Positions 17,854 to 30,910 of a stretch of 64,000 bases of DNA are shown here, piece after piece (the stretch's first letter is position 1; each line of letters starts with the position of its first letter). Source of the DNA: an uncultured Pelagibacteraceae bacterium (GTDB lineage: Bacteria; Pseudomonadota; Alphaproteobacteria; Pelagibacterales; Pelagibacteraceae); NCBI GenBank assembly GCA_902576375.1, contig CACGUZ010000003.1:111657-175656 (forward strand), read 5' to 3'. A model generated the notes under the pieces. That model was not told where the DNA came from. It ran no database searches and saw only the letters and a list, made by a program, of their open reading frames with translations. The translations under genes were made by a program, and so were the position numbers.

Positions 17854-18722
17854 TTATTTCTATTCAAAATATAATTTAATGTTTCAGACAAATTTTTTGA
17901 CTTAGATCCATATTTTTTTAATTTACTATTTATTTTTAAAAGTAAATTATTAGCATATTTAATAGTATTTTTGTATCCTAGTAAACTAATTAGAGTTGCT
18001 TTTCCTTTTTTTTTATCCTTACCAGTTTTTTTTCCTGCAACAAGCAAACTTCCTTTATAATCAATTAAATCATCTGCGACCTGAAATAACAATCCTATGT
18101 CAGCTCCAATATTTTCAAATTTTTTAATTTCATTATTGTTTTTTTTCTTAATTATTAATGGTGCTGCACAACAAAAACTAAAAAGTTTTCCAGTTTTTTT
18201 GATTTCCATTTCTTCAATTCTTTTTTTGGAAATTTTCTTATGTTCATAATTTAAATCTAAATATTGTCCTCCTGCTATTCCAAGATGGCCTGAGCTTTCA
18301 GAAATTTTATTAATTAAATCGATCTTAATTTTTTCACTAATTCTTAAGTCTTTATGACTTAAAATTTCAAAAGCCATTGTTAAAAGTGAATTTCCAGCTA
18401 AGACTGCAGTAGCCTCTCCAAATTTAATATGTGCTGATGGTTTACCTCTTCTTATAGAGTCATCATCCATACATGGTAAATCGTCATGTATTAATGAATA
18501 CGCATGAATACATTCAACTGCAGCACCAATAACGATAAGAGTTTTATAATCTAACTTAAATATAAACCCAACATCAATTAAAATTTTTGATCTTATTTTT
18601 TTTCCTCCAGAAAAAAGACCGTATTTCATTGCAACTATTAAATTTGATTTTTTTTGTTTGGTAATAAATCTTCTTAAAAACAAATTTGTATCTTTTGCAA
18701 TTTTATTTAATTTTCTTTGCAT
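17850..18722 (-). CDS. ispA: Farnesyl diphosphate synthase
   Basis: Short-chain prenyl synthase making geranyl and farnesyl diphosphate for quinones and polyprenyl carriers. The 290 residues contain [10 protein letters not shown] near 35-44, the first aspartate-rich motif with the two-residue insert typical of this class ([14 protein letters not shown] near 80-93), and DDLIDY near 212-217 for the second. The spacing of the first motif separates it from the long-chain synthase at 13191-14204. It shares one base with xseB upstream and four with dxs downstream. Confidence 0.93.
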   Translation of the reverse strand: MQRKLNKIAKDTNLFLRRFITKQKKSNLIVAMKYGLFSGGKKIRSKILIDVGFIFKLDYKTLIVIGAAVECIHAYSLIHDDLPCMDDDSIRRGKPSAHIKFGEATAVLAGNSLLTMAFEILSHKDLRISEKIKIDLINKISESSGHLGIAGGQYLDLNYEHKKISKKRIEEMEIKKTGKLFSFCCAAPLIIKKKNNNEIKKFENIGADIGLLFQVADDLIDYKGSLLVAGKKTGKDKKKGKATLISLLGYKNTIKYANNLLLKINSKLKKYGSKSKNLSETLNYILNRNK

Positions 18723-18958
18723 TATTTTTTTTGATTAATCTTGGATATTTTTTCTTTTGTTTTCTCATTTATTTCTTTGATATTCTTTTGAAATTTTTTC
18801 TCAATTATATTATTAAGTTTAATTAAATCTTGATACTTGTCTAAAGAGTTTCCTAAATCCTTTTGATTTTCCAATTCCTCAATCATCTTATTTGCCTCAG
18901 TCGTCAATTCTTCAAGAGATAATGAATTATAATCATTTGGTAAATTTTTATCTTTCAT
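18722..18958 (-). CDS. xseB: Exonuclease VII small subunit
   Basis: Small subunit of exonuclease VII, which trims single-stranded DNA with XseA. The 78-residue helical protein has the family pattern LSLEELTTEANKMIEELEN followed by GNSLDKYQDLIKLN, then a second helix rich in Lys and Glu. Identity is supported more by its place ahead of ispA-dxs, where xseB is found in many bacteria, than by strong sequence motifs. It is divergent from the Sua5-type gene with a 20-nt gap. Confidence 0.82.
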   Translation of the reverse strand: MKDKNLPNDYNSLSLEELTTEANKMIEELENQKDLGNSLDKYQDLIKLNNIIEKKFQKNIKEINEKTKEKISKINQKK

Positions 18959-18978
18959 ATAATACTCTCAAATAATAC

Positions 18979-19911
18979 ATGAAAATTAATCTTGCAAATA
19001 TTAAAAAAGCGAGGAATCTCTTAAATAAAAGAGAGTGTGTTGCTATACCAACTGAAACTGTTTATGGAATAGCTGGGAATGCATATTCCGATACAGCATG
19101 TAAAAAAATATTTAGATTAAAAAAAAGACCAATGAATAACCCTCTGATTATTCATTATTATGATTTAAAAAAATTAAAAGATGATTGTGATTTGAATGGT
19201 GAGTTTTTAAAATTATATAAAAGATTTTGTCCTGGGCCAATAACATTTATCTTAAATCAAAAAAAAAAATCAAAAATTTCTAAAGTTGCAACTAATAAAA
19301 AAAATACTCTTGCTGTGAGATTTCCAAAACATCCAGTAGCAAGAATTCTTTTGAAACATTTGAAATTTCCTATTGCGGCGCCTAGTGCAAATATTTCTTC
19401 AAAGGTTAGTGCGGTAACTTCTTCAGATGTAAAAGAGGATTTTGGAAAAAAAATTAAGTATATACTTGAGGGTGGAAGATCTTCGGTTGGGATTGAGTCT
19501 ACAATTATTGATCTCAGAAAAAAACCAAAAATTTTAAGATTAGGTGGTTTAGAAATTGAAACTATCCAAAAAATATTAAAGAAAAAAATTTCAATAAATA
19601 CAAATCCTTCTAAGATCTCAGCTCCTGGACAATTAAGGATTCATTATTCACCTGGAATCCCAATCAGACTTAATGTCAAAAAAATTAAAAAAGATGAGGC
19701 TTTTTTACAAATTAAGAAAAATAGGATTAACAAAACGAACTATTATTTTTTATCAAAAAAGGGCGATTTAAAAGAAGCTGCAAAAAATCTATACACTATT
19801 TTAAGAAAGATAAAAAAAGATAATTATAAATCTATAGCTGTAGACAAAATCCCAGATACAGGAATCGGCAAAACTATTAACGATAGATTGTTAAGGGCTT
19901 CAAAATTTTAA
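18979..19911 (+). CDS. tsaC: L-threonylcarbamoyladenylate synthase (Sua5 type)
   Basis: Makes threonylcarbamoyl-AMP for the universal t6A37 tRNA modification. The 310-residue protein has a YrdC domain with PTETVYGIAG near 25-34, KRPMNNPLIIH near 49-59, LAVRFPKHP near 111-119 and APSANISS near 134-141. A Sua5 C-terminal domain follows the linker APGQLRIHYSPGIP near 214-227. The two-domain length marks it as Sua5/YwlC form rather than the short TsaC. Its stop overlaps the ATG of the ABC ATPase gene by one base. Confidence 0.93.
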   Translation: MKINLANIKKARNLLNKRECVAIPTETVYGIAGNAYSDTACKKIFRLKKRPMNNPLIIHYYDLKKLKDDCDLNGEFLKLYKRFCPGPITFILNQKKKSKISKVATNKKNTLAVRFPKHPVARILLKHLKFPIAAPSANISSKVSAVTSSDVKEDFGKKIKYILEGGRSSVGIESTIIDLRKKPKILRLGGLEIETIQKILKKKISINTNPSKISAPGQLRIHYSPGIPIRLNVKKIKKDEAFLQIKKNRINKTNYYFLSKKGDLKEAAKNLYTILRKIKKDNYKSIAVDKIPDTGIGKTINDRLLRASKF

Positions 19912-20639
19912 TGACCATCCCTCTTGAAATAATTGATTTATCAAAAACTTATGACTCAAAAGAAGCTGTTCGAAATATTTCTTTTAAAGTAAATGAAAAT
20001 GAAATCATTGGAATTCTTGGACCTAACGGATGTGGTAAAACTACAACAATAGGTATGATTCTTGGTTTACTAAAGCCTACTAAAGGGAAAGTCCTTATAA
20101 ATGGTATTGAAATTGAAAAACAAAGAGTTGAATTATTAAACAAATTAAATTTTATTTCACCATATATTGAGTTACCAAAAAAATTAACTGTAAAGCAAAA
20201 TCTTGAAGTTTATGGAAGACTTTATGATGTAAAAAAACTTGGAATTAAAATTGATTATCTTTGTGAAAAATTAAGACTTAATGAATTTATTAATAAAATA
20301 ACAGGAGAACTTTCCTCTGGTCAAAAAAATAGAGTCAGTCTAGCTAAATCTATAATTAATGATCCATCAGTTCTTCTTCTTGATGAACCAACTGCATCTC
20401 TAGATCCTGAAACAGGAGATTTTGTTAGAAGTTTTTTAGAGGAATACCAAAAAGAAAAAAAAACCTCTATTCTGCTTGCTTCGCATAACATGGCAGAAGT
20501 TGAGAGATTATGTTCTTCAGTTCTAATGATGAATAAAGGATCTATTATTGATCAAGGAACTCCTGGGGAATTAATTAAAAAACATGGAAGGAGAAACATG
20601 GAGGAAGTTTTTTTAAAACTTACAAGAGATTTAATATGA
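19911..20639 (+). CDS. ABC-2 type transporter ATPase
   Basis: ATP-binding subunit of an ABC-2 exporter. The 242 residues show Walker A GPNGCGKTT (about 37-45), the signature LSSGQKNRVSLAKS near 134-147, and Walker B VLLLDEPTASLDPETG with the switch His in LLASHNMAEVERLC. It overlaps the permease gene by 4 nt, and the two make a NodIJ/drug-type export pair. The cargo is unknown; an envelope lipid, glycan or toxic compound is possible. The neighbours do not narrow it. Confidence 0.92.
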   Translation: MTIPLEIIDLSKTYDSKEAVRNISFKVNENEIIGILGPNGCGKTTTIGMILGLLKPTKGKVLINGIEIEKQRVELLNKLNFISPYIELPKKLTVKQNLEVYGRLYDVKKLGIKIDYLCEKLRLNEFINKITGELSSGQKNRVSLAKSIINDPSVLLLDEPTASLDPETGDFVRSFLEEYQKEKKTSILLASHNMAEVERLCSSVLMMNKGSIIDQGTPGELIKKHGRRNMEEVFLKLTRDLI

Positions 20640-21427
20640 ATCTAAATAAAATGTATGGACTTTTTTTGAGACATTTTTATCTCATCAAAAGTTCTTTACC
20701 AAGAGTTTTGGATTTAATTTATTGGCCAACAATACAAATTATTCTTTGGGGATTTATTTCTAAATTTTTTTCTATTTATAGTGATTATTACAATAATACA
20801 CTTGGAATAATTCTTACATGCGCAATTCTTTACGACATTCTTTTTAGATCTAGCATAAGTTTTAATATGCTTTTTTTAGAGGAAATCTGGAGTAGAAATT
20901 TTACGAATTTATTTATTGCTCCATTGAAGCTTAAAGAAATAATTATATCTTTAATTTTTACTGCTTTGATAAGGACATTAATTGGTCTAGTACCCGCAAT
21001 TATTTTAACTTCTCCATTGTTTGGAGTTTCAATTTTAAAATTAGGTTTTCCACTCTTTATATTATTTTTAAGTTTATACATATTTGGGATTACACTAGGT
21101 TTATTTGTGAGCTCAGGTTTAATGAGATACGGACCATCCTTTGAAAATATTGCTTGGTCATCATTATTTTTACTTGCTCCATTAGGCTGTATCTACTATC
21201 CAATAGAAATCCTTCCTGAATTTTTCCAAGTAATTGCAAAAGGCTTACCATTAGTTTACATTTTTGATGAAACTAGAAATATTTTAATAAATGGTTTTGT
21301 AGATTACGAGAATATAAAACAAGCTTATTTATTAAATTTAGTTTATTTAATTTTTGGAATAGGACTGTTTTATCTATCTTTTTTAAGAGCGAGAATAAAA
21401 GGAACTTTAATAAATATGGGTGAATAA
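20636..21427 (+). CDS. ABC-2 type transporter permease
   Basis: Integral inner-membrane subunit partnering the ATPase encoded just upstream (4-nt overlap). The 263 residues give about six hydrophobic segments, near 20-40, 55-75, 98-125, 135-158, 170-190 and 231-250. There is an ABC-2-type conserved stretch before the last ones (LAPLGCIYYPIEILPEFFQ near 181-199). No periplasmic adaptor or outer-membrane channel gene is adjacent. The gene ends one base short of tRNA-Arg, which is on the other strand. Confidence 0.88.
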   Translation: MNLNKMYGLFLRHFYLIKSSLPRVLDLIYWPTIQIILWGFISKFFSIYSDYYNNTLGIILTCAILYDILFRSSISFNMLFLEEIWSRNFTNLFIAPLKLKEIIISLIFTALIRTLIGLVPAIILTSPLFGVSILKLGFPLFILFLSLYIFGITLGLFVSSGLMRYGPSFENIAWSSLFLLAPLGCIYYPIEILPEFFQVIAKGLPLVYIFDETRNILINGFVDYENIKQAYLLNLVYLIFGIGLFYLSFLRARIKGTLINMGE

Positions 21428-21428
21428 T

Positions 21429-21505
21429 TGGTGCGCCTGCTAGGAGTCGAACCCAGAACCTCCTGATCCGAAGTCAGGCGCTCTATCCAGTTGAGCTACA
21501 AGCGC
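21429..21505 (-). tRNA. tRNA-Arg (anticodon TCG)
   Basis: The minus strand folds as a 77-nt tRNA: acceptor GCGCTTG paired with CAGGCGC, discriminator A, encoded CCA, D-arm AGCTCAACTGGATAGAGC and T-loop GGTTCGACTCC. The anticodon stem CCTGA/TCAGG closes CTTCGGA, giving anticodon TCG, which reads CGA and possibly other CGN codons depending on the U34 modification. Only 23 nt separate its 5' end from the rluD start on the opposite strand. Confidence 0.96.
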
Positions 21506-21528
21506 ATATCATATTAATATATCATTTT

Positions 21529-22509
21529 ATGGAAAAAAAAATAAATTTGACAGTTGATAAGACCGAAAATGAACTCCGTGTTGATATTTTCATTAAAAAG
21601 AGAGAGGATATTATCAGTCGAACAAGAATAAAAAATCTTATTCTAGATAATAAGTTAAGAATAAATAACAAGGTTATTACTGATCCATCAAAAAAAATTT
21701 TTTTTAATGATGAAATAAAATTAGTCATACCCGAACCAAAAAAAGCTTCCTTAAAACCTTACAAGTTTAATTTAGATATAGTATTTGAGGATAAAGATTT
21801 AATTGTTTTAAACAAACCCTCTGGAATAGTAATGCATCCTGGTGCAGGTAATTTTGATAATACAATCGTAAATGCACTTATGAATTATAGTAAAAATTCT
21901 TTCTCTAATATTGGGGGTGAACTAAGACCTGGAATAGTACATAGAATTGATAAAAATACATCTGGATTAATTGTAGTTGCAAAAAATAATCAAACTCATG
22001 AACACCTCTCTAATCAATTTAATAAACACACAATCCAAAGAATTTACCAATTACTTATCTGGGGCAAAGTTAGACCTTCTAAAGGTAAAATAGAAACATT
22101 TATTACAAGAAGCTCAAAAAATAGACAAATGATGGAGGTTAGTAACAGCAAAGGAAAAAAAGCAATTACAAATTACAAAACTTTAGAAGTTTTTGAAAAT
22201 AAAAATATACCAACTTTTAGTTTGTTGGAGTGTAAATTAGAAACAGGTCGAACTCACCAAATAAGAGTTCATATGAATTATTTGGGAAATAGTATAGTTG
22301 GTGATGATAAATATAAAAAAAAGTTTAAAAAACTTAAAGATATTGAACCATCATTAGAAAAAACTTTAACAAAATTAAACAGGCAATTTTTACATGCCAA
22401 AACCTTGGGCTTTATGCATCCAAAAAAAAATAAGCAGATGATTTTTAACTCAATTTTACCAAATGAACTTGAAATAATACTAAAAACACTCAGAAATGTG
22501 GGTAAATAA
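21529..22509 (+). CDS. rluD: 23S rRNA pseudouridine synthase, RluD type
   Basis: Isomerises uridines of 23S rRNA (RluD: positions in helix 69). The 326-residue protein has an N-terminal S4 RNA-binding domain (about 14-68) and the catalytic motif GIVHRIDKNTSGL (135-147; Asp141). It also has the ending block LETGRTHQIRVHMNYLGNSIVGD. RluA-family members with S4 are usually RluC or RluD; the HRIDKxTSG form fits RluD. Its promoter must lie in the 23 nt between it and tRNA-Arg or inside that tRNA gene. Confidence 0.9.
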   Translation: MEKKINLTVDKTENELRVDIFIKKREDIISRTRIKNLILDNKLRINNKVITDPSKKIFFNDEIKLVIPEPKKASLKPYKFNLDIVFEDKDLIVLNKPSGIVMHPGAGNFDNTIVNALMNYSKNSFSNIGGELRPGIVHRIDKNTSGLIVVAKNNQTHEHLSNQFNKHTIQRIYQLLIWGKVRPSKGKIETFITRSSKNRQMMEVSNSKGKKAITNYKTLEVFENKNIPTFSLLECKLETGRTHQIRVHMNYLGNSIVGDDKYKKKFKKLKDIEPSLEKTLTKLNRQFLHAKTLGFMHPKKNKQMIFNSILPNELEIILKTLRNVGK

Positions 22510-22549
22510 AACATTGAAAAATTTTTAATATTAATTAGATAAACTGTCT

Positions 22550-25544
<2,995 letters not shown>

Positions 25545-25545
25545 A

Positions 25546-26877
25546 TTATCTAATTTTTTTCGAAATTATATTAACACATTTAACAAGAAGCCTTTTATTT
25601 TCACTTTCTCCCATAATTCTTATTTTAGCCTCTGTTCCTGATTTTCTTACAAGAATTCTACCACCACCTGTAATTAATTTTGAGGCTAGCTTAATAGCTT
25701 TCTTAATTTCAGGTTTGTTAATTATGTTTTTATCTTTCACTTCAATATTTTTAAGTAATTGTGGGGTTTTATTAAAGTTTTCAAAAAATTCACTGGCTCT
25801 TTTTCCCTTTCTAAGAGCAAATAAGGACTCCAGAGCAACGAGTAAACCATCTCCTGTAGTTGCAAATTTACCTAGAATAATATGTCCTGATTGTTCTCCG
25901 CCTAAATTAAATTTATTTTTTTGCATTACCTCTTTAACGTATCTATCACCAACATTAGCACGTATAAATTTAATACCTTTTTTTTTAAAATATTTTTCAA
26001 GGCCGTAATTGGACATTAATGTTCCAACTACCCCACCTTTTAACATTTTTTTATTTTTCCACCTTGTAGCTAGTGCAGCGATAATTTGGTCACCATCTAT
26101 AATGTTACTTTTTTCATCACACATAATTATTCTATCTGCATCACCATCTAATGAAATACCTAAATGAGCCTTATGCTTTTTAACTGCCGATTTTATCTTC
26201 TCAGGAAATGTAGAGCCACAATTTTTGTTTATATTTAATCCATTAGGATTAACTCCTATCGCAATCACCTTAGCTCCTAAAGATTTTAGTAATTCTGGAC
26301 CAGCTTTGTACCCTGCTCCATTTGCACAATCAATTACAATTCTGAGTCCTCTTAAATTAAATTCCTTTGTAAAATTTTTTTTTAATATCTTGATGTAATC
26401 ATTTGTCCCTGTCTCCAATCTTTTTACTCTACCTAATTTTTCAGGCTTCGATAGATTTTTGATGATTTTTTTATCTATTAAGCTTTCAATTTTTTTTTCA
26501 ATTTTGTCTGAGAGTTTCATACCATCAGGCCCAAATAGTTTTAATCCATTATCATTATGAGGATTGTGAGAAGCTGTAATCATAATTCCCATATTAGCCC
26601 TCATAGCTTTTGTGAGCATCGCTAAACCATTTGTGGGTAAAGGTCCCAAAGTATATACATGCATACCTGCTGATGCCAATCCTGATACGAGTGCTGGTTC
26701 TAAAGTGTATCCAGATAATCTAGTATCTTTTGCTATTATTGCGGTTTGTTTTCTTTTTTTTTGAGATTTAAAATATGTTCCACTTGCTAAGCCAAATTTA
26801 AAAAACATATCTCCATTTATATTTTCACTATTGATAGCCCCCCTAATACCGTCAGTACCAAAATATTTTTTTGTCAT
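25546..26877 (-). CDS. glmM: Phosphoglucosamine mutase
   Basis: Interconverts glucosamine 6- and 1-phosphate on the way to UDP-GlcNAc for peptidoglycan and lipopolysaccharide. The 443 residues have FGTDGIRG (6-13), the phosphoserine loop TASHNPHNDNG (101-111; Ser103), the metal loop DGDADR near 243-248, GGEQSGH near 328-334, and RKSGTEAKIR near the C-terminus. It overlaps folP by one base, the folP-glmM order seen in many proteobacteria. Confidence 0.96.
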   Translation of the reverse strand: MTKKYFGTDGIRGAINSENINGDMFFKFGLASGTYFKSQKKRKQTAIIAKDTRLSGYTLEPALVSGLASAGMHVYTLGPLPTNGLAMLTKAMRANMGIMITASHNPHNDNGLKLFGPDGMKLSDKIEKKIESLIDKKIIKNLSKPEKLGRVKRLETGTNDYIKILKKNFTKEFNLRGLRIVIDCANGAGYKAGPELLKSLGAKVIAIGVNPNGLNINKNCGSTFPEKIKSAVKKHKAHLGISLDGDADRIIMCDEKSNIIDGDQIIAALATRWKNKKMLKGGVVGTLMSNYGLEKYFKKKGIKFIRANVGDRYVKEVMQKNKFNLGGEQSGHIILGKFATTGDGLLVALESLFALRKGKRASEFFENFNKTPQLLKNIEVKDKNIINKPEIKKAIKLASKLITGGGRILVRKSGTEAKIRIMGESENKRLLVKCVNIISKKIR

Positions 26878-27932
26878 TAATTATTTATAATATTCTTAAA
26901 GATCTTTAATCCCTGTATTGTTTCATTAACATCATGAATTCTTAAAATTTGAACCCCTTGCATCATAAGGTATATTGATGATGCTATTGTTCCCCCGTTT
27001 CTGAATTTACTATCATTTTTTCCAGATAACTCCTTAATAAATCTTTTTCTTGAATTGCCCACAAGTATAGGAAAACCAAGAGAATGGAAAATAGAAATAT
27101 TGCGTATTAAATTCATATTATGTTTCAAATTTTTTCCAAAACCTATACCAGGATCTAGAATAATTTTATTGTGTTTAATACCCTTCGATCTTAGAAGTTT
27201 TATTTTTTTTTCAAAAAAATCATATATGTCTAGTAACTCATTTTTATATCTAGGGTTTTTTTGCATGTTTTCAGGAGTTCCTTGTGAATGCTGAATTACA
27301 AATGGTACTTTATATTTTTTTAATATATTTAAAGTTTCGGTATCAAATTCTAATCCTGAGACATCATTAATTAATTTAACTCCTAAATCTATTCCTTTAC
27401 TCATAATTCTAGACTTTCTGGTGTCTAAAGAAATTGGTATTTTTTTCTTAATTAATAATTTTAAAATTTTTTCAATTCTTTGCCATTCTAAATTTTCTTT
27501 AATTACTTTTGATCCAGGGCGTGTCGACTCACCACCAATATCAATCAAATTTGCACCACAATTGAATAAACTAATCGCATGATTAATTCCTTTTTTTTTT
27601 GAATTAAATTTTCCACCATCTGAAAAGCTATCAGGTGTTAAATTTAATACACCCATTATATTAGGAATCTTTGTAAAATTTAAATTTGAAAAATTTTTTT
27701 TTTTTGATTTAATTTTTTTTAAATCGGAATTAATTTTTCTCCTAGTTAATTTAGGCAAATATTTTATTTGATTAACAAATATCTTTTTTTTCGAATTTCT
27801 TGTAATTATCTCTATTTGATCAAATGAAATTTCTTTGATACCGTGAAGTGGTATAGTTTTATTTCTAATAACTAATTTTTTAGAGATATTTCCATAGTAG
27901 AGATTACACAATCTTGTGTAATGTCTAGACAT
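26877..27932 (-). CDS. folP: Dihydropteroate synthase with N-terminal extension
   Basis: Joins p-aminobenzoate to the pterin diphosphate in folate synthesis. The barrel domain begins with MGVLNLTPDSFSDGG near 93-107 and includes DIGGESTRPGS near 131-141, SLDTRKSRI, LINDVSGLE, and the C-terminal RIHDV. About 90 residues precede the barrel, lysine-rich and without a domain I can name. Such extensions occur in other alphaproteobacterial FolP proteins. It starts 5 nt after ftsH. Confidence 0.93.
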   Translation of the reverse strand: MSRHYTRLCNLYYGNISKKLVIRNKTIPLHGIKEISFDQIEIITRNSKKKIFVNQIKYLPKLTRRKINSDLKKIKSKKKNFSNLNFTKIPNIMGVLNLTPDSFSDGGKFNSKKKGINHAISLFNCGANLIDIGGESTRPGSKVIKENLEWQRIEKILKLLIKKKIPISLDTRKSRIMSKGIDLGVKLINDVSGLEFDTETLNILKKYKVPFVIQHSQGTPENMQKNPRYKNELLDIYDFFEKKIKLLRSKGIKHNKIILDPGIGFGKNLKHNMNLIRNISIFHSLGFPILVGNSRKRFIKELSGKNDSKFRNGGTIASSIYLMMQGVQILRIHDVNETIQGLKIFKNIINN

Positions 27933-27937
27933 TAAGA

Positions 27938-29839
27938 TTAATGAACAATTTTAGGTTTAAGTCCCATTGCACCTAATGCAGAGCTCTTATCATCGTCAAC
28001 TTTTAGATCTTGTTTATCAGCAGGGTAAATGTTTTTAGTAATTATATTTTCGATTTCTTCACCTGTTAATGTTTCATATGTCATGAGAGCTTTTGCAATT
28101 TTATGTAAATCATCAATTTTTTCGGTTAATATTTCTTTAGCTTTGTTATAGCCCTCATCAACTAATTTTCTGATTTCTTTATCTATTTTTTGAGCCACTT
28201 CCTCAGAAACTGATTGTGTTTGAGTTACAGATCTTCCTAAGAAAACTTCTTCTTGATTTTCACCATACTCAACTGGACCCATTTCTTCACTCATACCATA
28301 TTTTGTAACCATGGCTCTCGCAAGTTGAGTTGCTTGGTTTATATCTGAACCACTCCCTCCACCTGCGCCAGTTGAAATATTATCTTTTCCAAAAATTACT
28401 TCCTCCGCTACTCTTCCACCAAAACAGACTGCTAATCTTGCTTTCAAATATTTTATTGAATGACCATGTTTGTCTCTTTCAGGTAAATTCATCACCATTC
28501 CTAAAGCTCGACCTCTTGGTATAATTGTTGCTTTATGTATTGGGTCATAACTAGGCATATTAAAAGAAACTAAAGCATGTCCACCTTCATGATATGCCGT
28601 CAATTTCTTCTCATCTTCAGTCATAACCATTGATCGTCTTTCAGCTCCCATCATTACTTTATCCTTTGCTTCTTCAAATTCATTTAAAGTAACAATCCTT
28701 TTATTTTTTCTAGCTGCTAATAATGCAGACTCATTAACTAAATTAGCTAGATCAGCACCAGAAAATCCAGGAGTTCCTCTAGCTATAGTTCTCAAATTTA
28801 CATCAGGAGCCATCTTGATTTTTTTAACGTGCACTTTAAGGATTTTTTCTCTTCCAATTATATCTGGGTTAGAAACTACAACTTGTCTATCAAATCTACC
28901 TGGTCGTAATAATGCAGGATCAAGAACATCCGGCCTGTTTGTTGCTGCAATTATAATGACACCTTCGTTAGTGTCAAAACCATCCATCTCAACAAGAAGC
29001 TGATTAAGGGTTTGTTCCCTTTCATCGTTACCTCCACCTAGACCTGCGCCTCGACTTCTTCCAACGGCATCAATTTCATCAATAAATATTATACAAGGCG
29101 AATTTTTTTTTCCTTGCTCGAACATGTCTCTCACTCTTGATGCTCCCACACCAACAAACATTTCTACGAAATCTGATCCAGAGATTGTAAAGAAAGGAAC
29201 ACCAGCTTCACCAGCAATTGCTCTAGCTAATAAAGTTTTTCCTGTTCCTGGAGGACCAACAAGAAGTGCACCTCTAGGTATTTTTCCACCCAATCTACTA
29301 AATTTTTTTGGATCTTTTAAAAACTCAACAATTTCTTCTACTTCCTCTTTAGCTTCTTCTACTCCAGCAACATCGTTAAAAGTCACCTTGCCTTTCATCT
29401 CATTCATCATTTTTGCTTTAGATCTTCCAAAGCCCATCGCTCCACCTTTTCCACCTTGCATTTGTCTCATAAAGAAAATCCACACTGCTATTAATAATAA
29501 CATTGGAAACCATGAAAGTAGGACACCAAATAATGAAGGCATCTTTTCTTCTATAGGTGCCGCAGATATACTTACACCCTTCTCTGAAAGTTTTTCTATT
29601 AAATTTGGATCATTTGGTGAATAAGTTTTAAAACTTTTGCCATTTGCATAAACACCTTTTATGTTGTTTCCTTGTATCTCAACTTTTAATACCTCGCCTT
29701 GTTCTACAGACTCCAAAAATTCTGAGAAAATAATCTCATTAGAACTTCTAATGTTTGATTGAGGATTCTTAAACATATTGTAAAGACCAATCGTTAGAAA
29801 AACGATTATTGCCCACATTGCTAGGTTTTTAAGATTCAT
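27938..29839 (-). CDS. ftsH: Membrane AAA+ metalloprotease FtsH
   Basis: ATP-dependent zinc protease of the inner membrane that removes misfolded membrane proteins and regulators such as RpoH and LpxC. The 633 residues have two membrane segments (about 5-21 and 104-124) around a short periplasmic domain. Walker A is GPPGTGKT (195-202), Walker B FIDEIDA near 255, the second region of homology [19 protein letters not shown], and the zinc site HEGGH near 420. The order tilS-ftsH-folP-glmM is the classic one. Confidence 0.98.
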   Translation of the reverse strand: MNLKNLAMWAIIVFLTIGLYNMFKNPQSNIRSSNEIIFSEFLESVEQGEVLKVEIQGNNIKGVYANGKSFKTYSPNDPNLIEKLSEKGVSISAAPIEEKMPSLFGVLLSWFPMLLLIAVWIFFMRQMQGGKGGAMGFGRSKAKMMNEMKGKVTFNDVAGVEEAKEEVEEIVEFLKDPKKFSRLGGKIPRGALLVGPPGTGKTLLARAIAGEAGVPFFTISGSDFVEMFVGVGASRVRDMFEQGKKNSPCIIFIDEIDAVGRSRGAGLGGGNDEREQTLNQLLVEMDGFDTNEGVIIIAATNRPDVLDPALLRPGRFDRQVVVSNPDIIGREKILKVHVKKIKMAPDVNLRTIARGTPGFSGADLANLVNESALLAARKNKRIVTLNEFEEAKDKVMMGAERRSMVMTEDEKKLTAYHEGGHALVSFNMPSYDPIHKATIIPRGRALGMVMNLPERDKHGHSIKYLKARLAVCFGGRVAEEVIFGKDNISTGAGGGSGSDINQATQLARAMVTKYGMSEEMGPVEYGENQEEVFLGRSVTQTQSVSEEVAQKIDKEIRKLVDEGYNKAKEILTEKIDDLHKIAKALMTYETLTGEEIENIITKNIYPADKQDLKVDDDKSSALGAMGLKPKIVH

Positions 29840-29881
29840 GACTATAAGATAAGAATTATTATTAATTTAACAAGTCTATTT

Positions 29882-30910
29882 TTACCCTTCTTTTGTCAAA
29901 ATGACAGTGTGATTTACCATCTTAATGACGCATCCTCCTAATGTTTCTTTTCTTAGTTTCAGCTTTTTAATCTTTTTCAAAATATTCTCTATCTTTTTAC
30001 CTCTCACAAAATTAGACTTTTTTCCCACTAAATGAACTAAATCGGATAGGGATCTAAAAATGACTTCATATGAATTGTCAAAAAAATTATCTTTTAATAT
30101 AAGTTCATTTTTTTTGTAGTTAAAAATCGAGTTTTCCTTCTTATTCTTTTCAACATAAAACTTTATTGATTGGTCCGACTTTTTTAAATTTTCTATTGTT
30201 AATTGAAATTTTTTCTTATCAAGGCCGAAATCCTCAAATCTCTTAATTAAGTTTCTTACTTTAATTCTATTAAATTTGATATCATCATTAGTTGGATCAT
30301 CTACATAAAAATTAAATATAAATTTTGATAAAAATATTAAATCTCTTTTATCAAATTCAATCAAAGGTCTAATTAAATTTATATTTTCAATTTGAGTATT
30401 TGTCCCAAGTGATACAAGTCCTTTTAAACCACTCCCCCTAGCCATTCTTAAAAAAAAGTTTTCAATTACATCATCTATATGATGACCTAAAACTAAGTTG
30501 CTAATTTTAAGTTTTTTACATTTTAAGAATAAAAGCTCATATCTTTTACTCCTGGCTAAGGATTGAATATTGCTCATAGGTTTTTTTCCCTTCCAAGTAA
30601 GAACTTGAGAATTGATTTTTAAAGATTTAAGAATTCTTTTTACCTTATAAGCCTCATAAGTAGATTCTTTTCTAAGCTTATGATCTACAATAAAATACTT
30701 TGGATTTAAGTTTTTTTTTAAAGCATATACTTTTGTTAAAAAAGCTAAAGCCAAACTATCTGCCCCTCCAGACACTGCAACTATAAAATTAGTGTCTATT
30801 TTGAATGACTTTTCAAATTTTTTAAAAATTTTATTTACTTTATGATTTAAAATTTTTGATTTATAGATTTTAGGAATTTTTTTTCTTACACTCAAATTTT
30901 TGAGACTCAT
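29882..30910 (-). CDS. tilS: tRNA(Ile) lysidine synthetase
   Basis: Attaches lysine to C34 of the CAU tRNA-Ile so it reads AUA. From the chosen start (MSLKNLSVRK) the product is 342 residues, with the PP-loop VSGGADSLALAF (46-57) and the LGHHIDDVIENFFLRM stretch near 151-166. An upstream ATG (30967) would add 19 residues inside cpoB; I prefer 30910, which still overlaps cpoB by 41 nt. The protein is lysine-rich and lacks the large C-terminal domain of the E. coli form. It lies between the Tol-Pal genes and ftsH. Confidence 0.9.
   Translation of the reverse strand: MSLKNLSVRKKIPKIYKSKILNHKVNKIFKKFEKSFKIDTNFIVAVSGGADSLALAFLTKVYALKKNLNPKYFIVDHKLRKESTYEAYKVKRILKSLKINSQVLTWKGKKPMSNIQSLARSKRYELLFLKCKKLKISNLVLGHHIDDVIENFFLRMARGSGLKGLVSLGTNTQIENINLIRPLIEFDKRDLIFLSKFIFNFYVDDPTNDDIKFNRIKVRNLIKRFEDFGLDKKKFQLTIENLKKSDQSIKFYVEKNKKENSIFNYKKNELILKDNFFDNSYEVIFRSLSDLVHLVGKKSNFVRGKKIENILKKIKKLKLRKETLGGCVIKMVNHTVILTKEG

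Noticed and set aside
29124..29624. 166-codon plus-strand ORF antisense to ftsH
   Set aside because: It lies wholly within the AAA domain of ftsH and mirrors its conserved codons; no ribosome-binding site or family resemblance.
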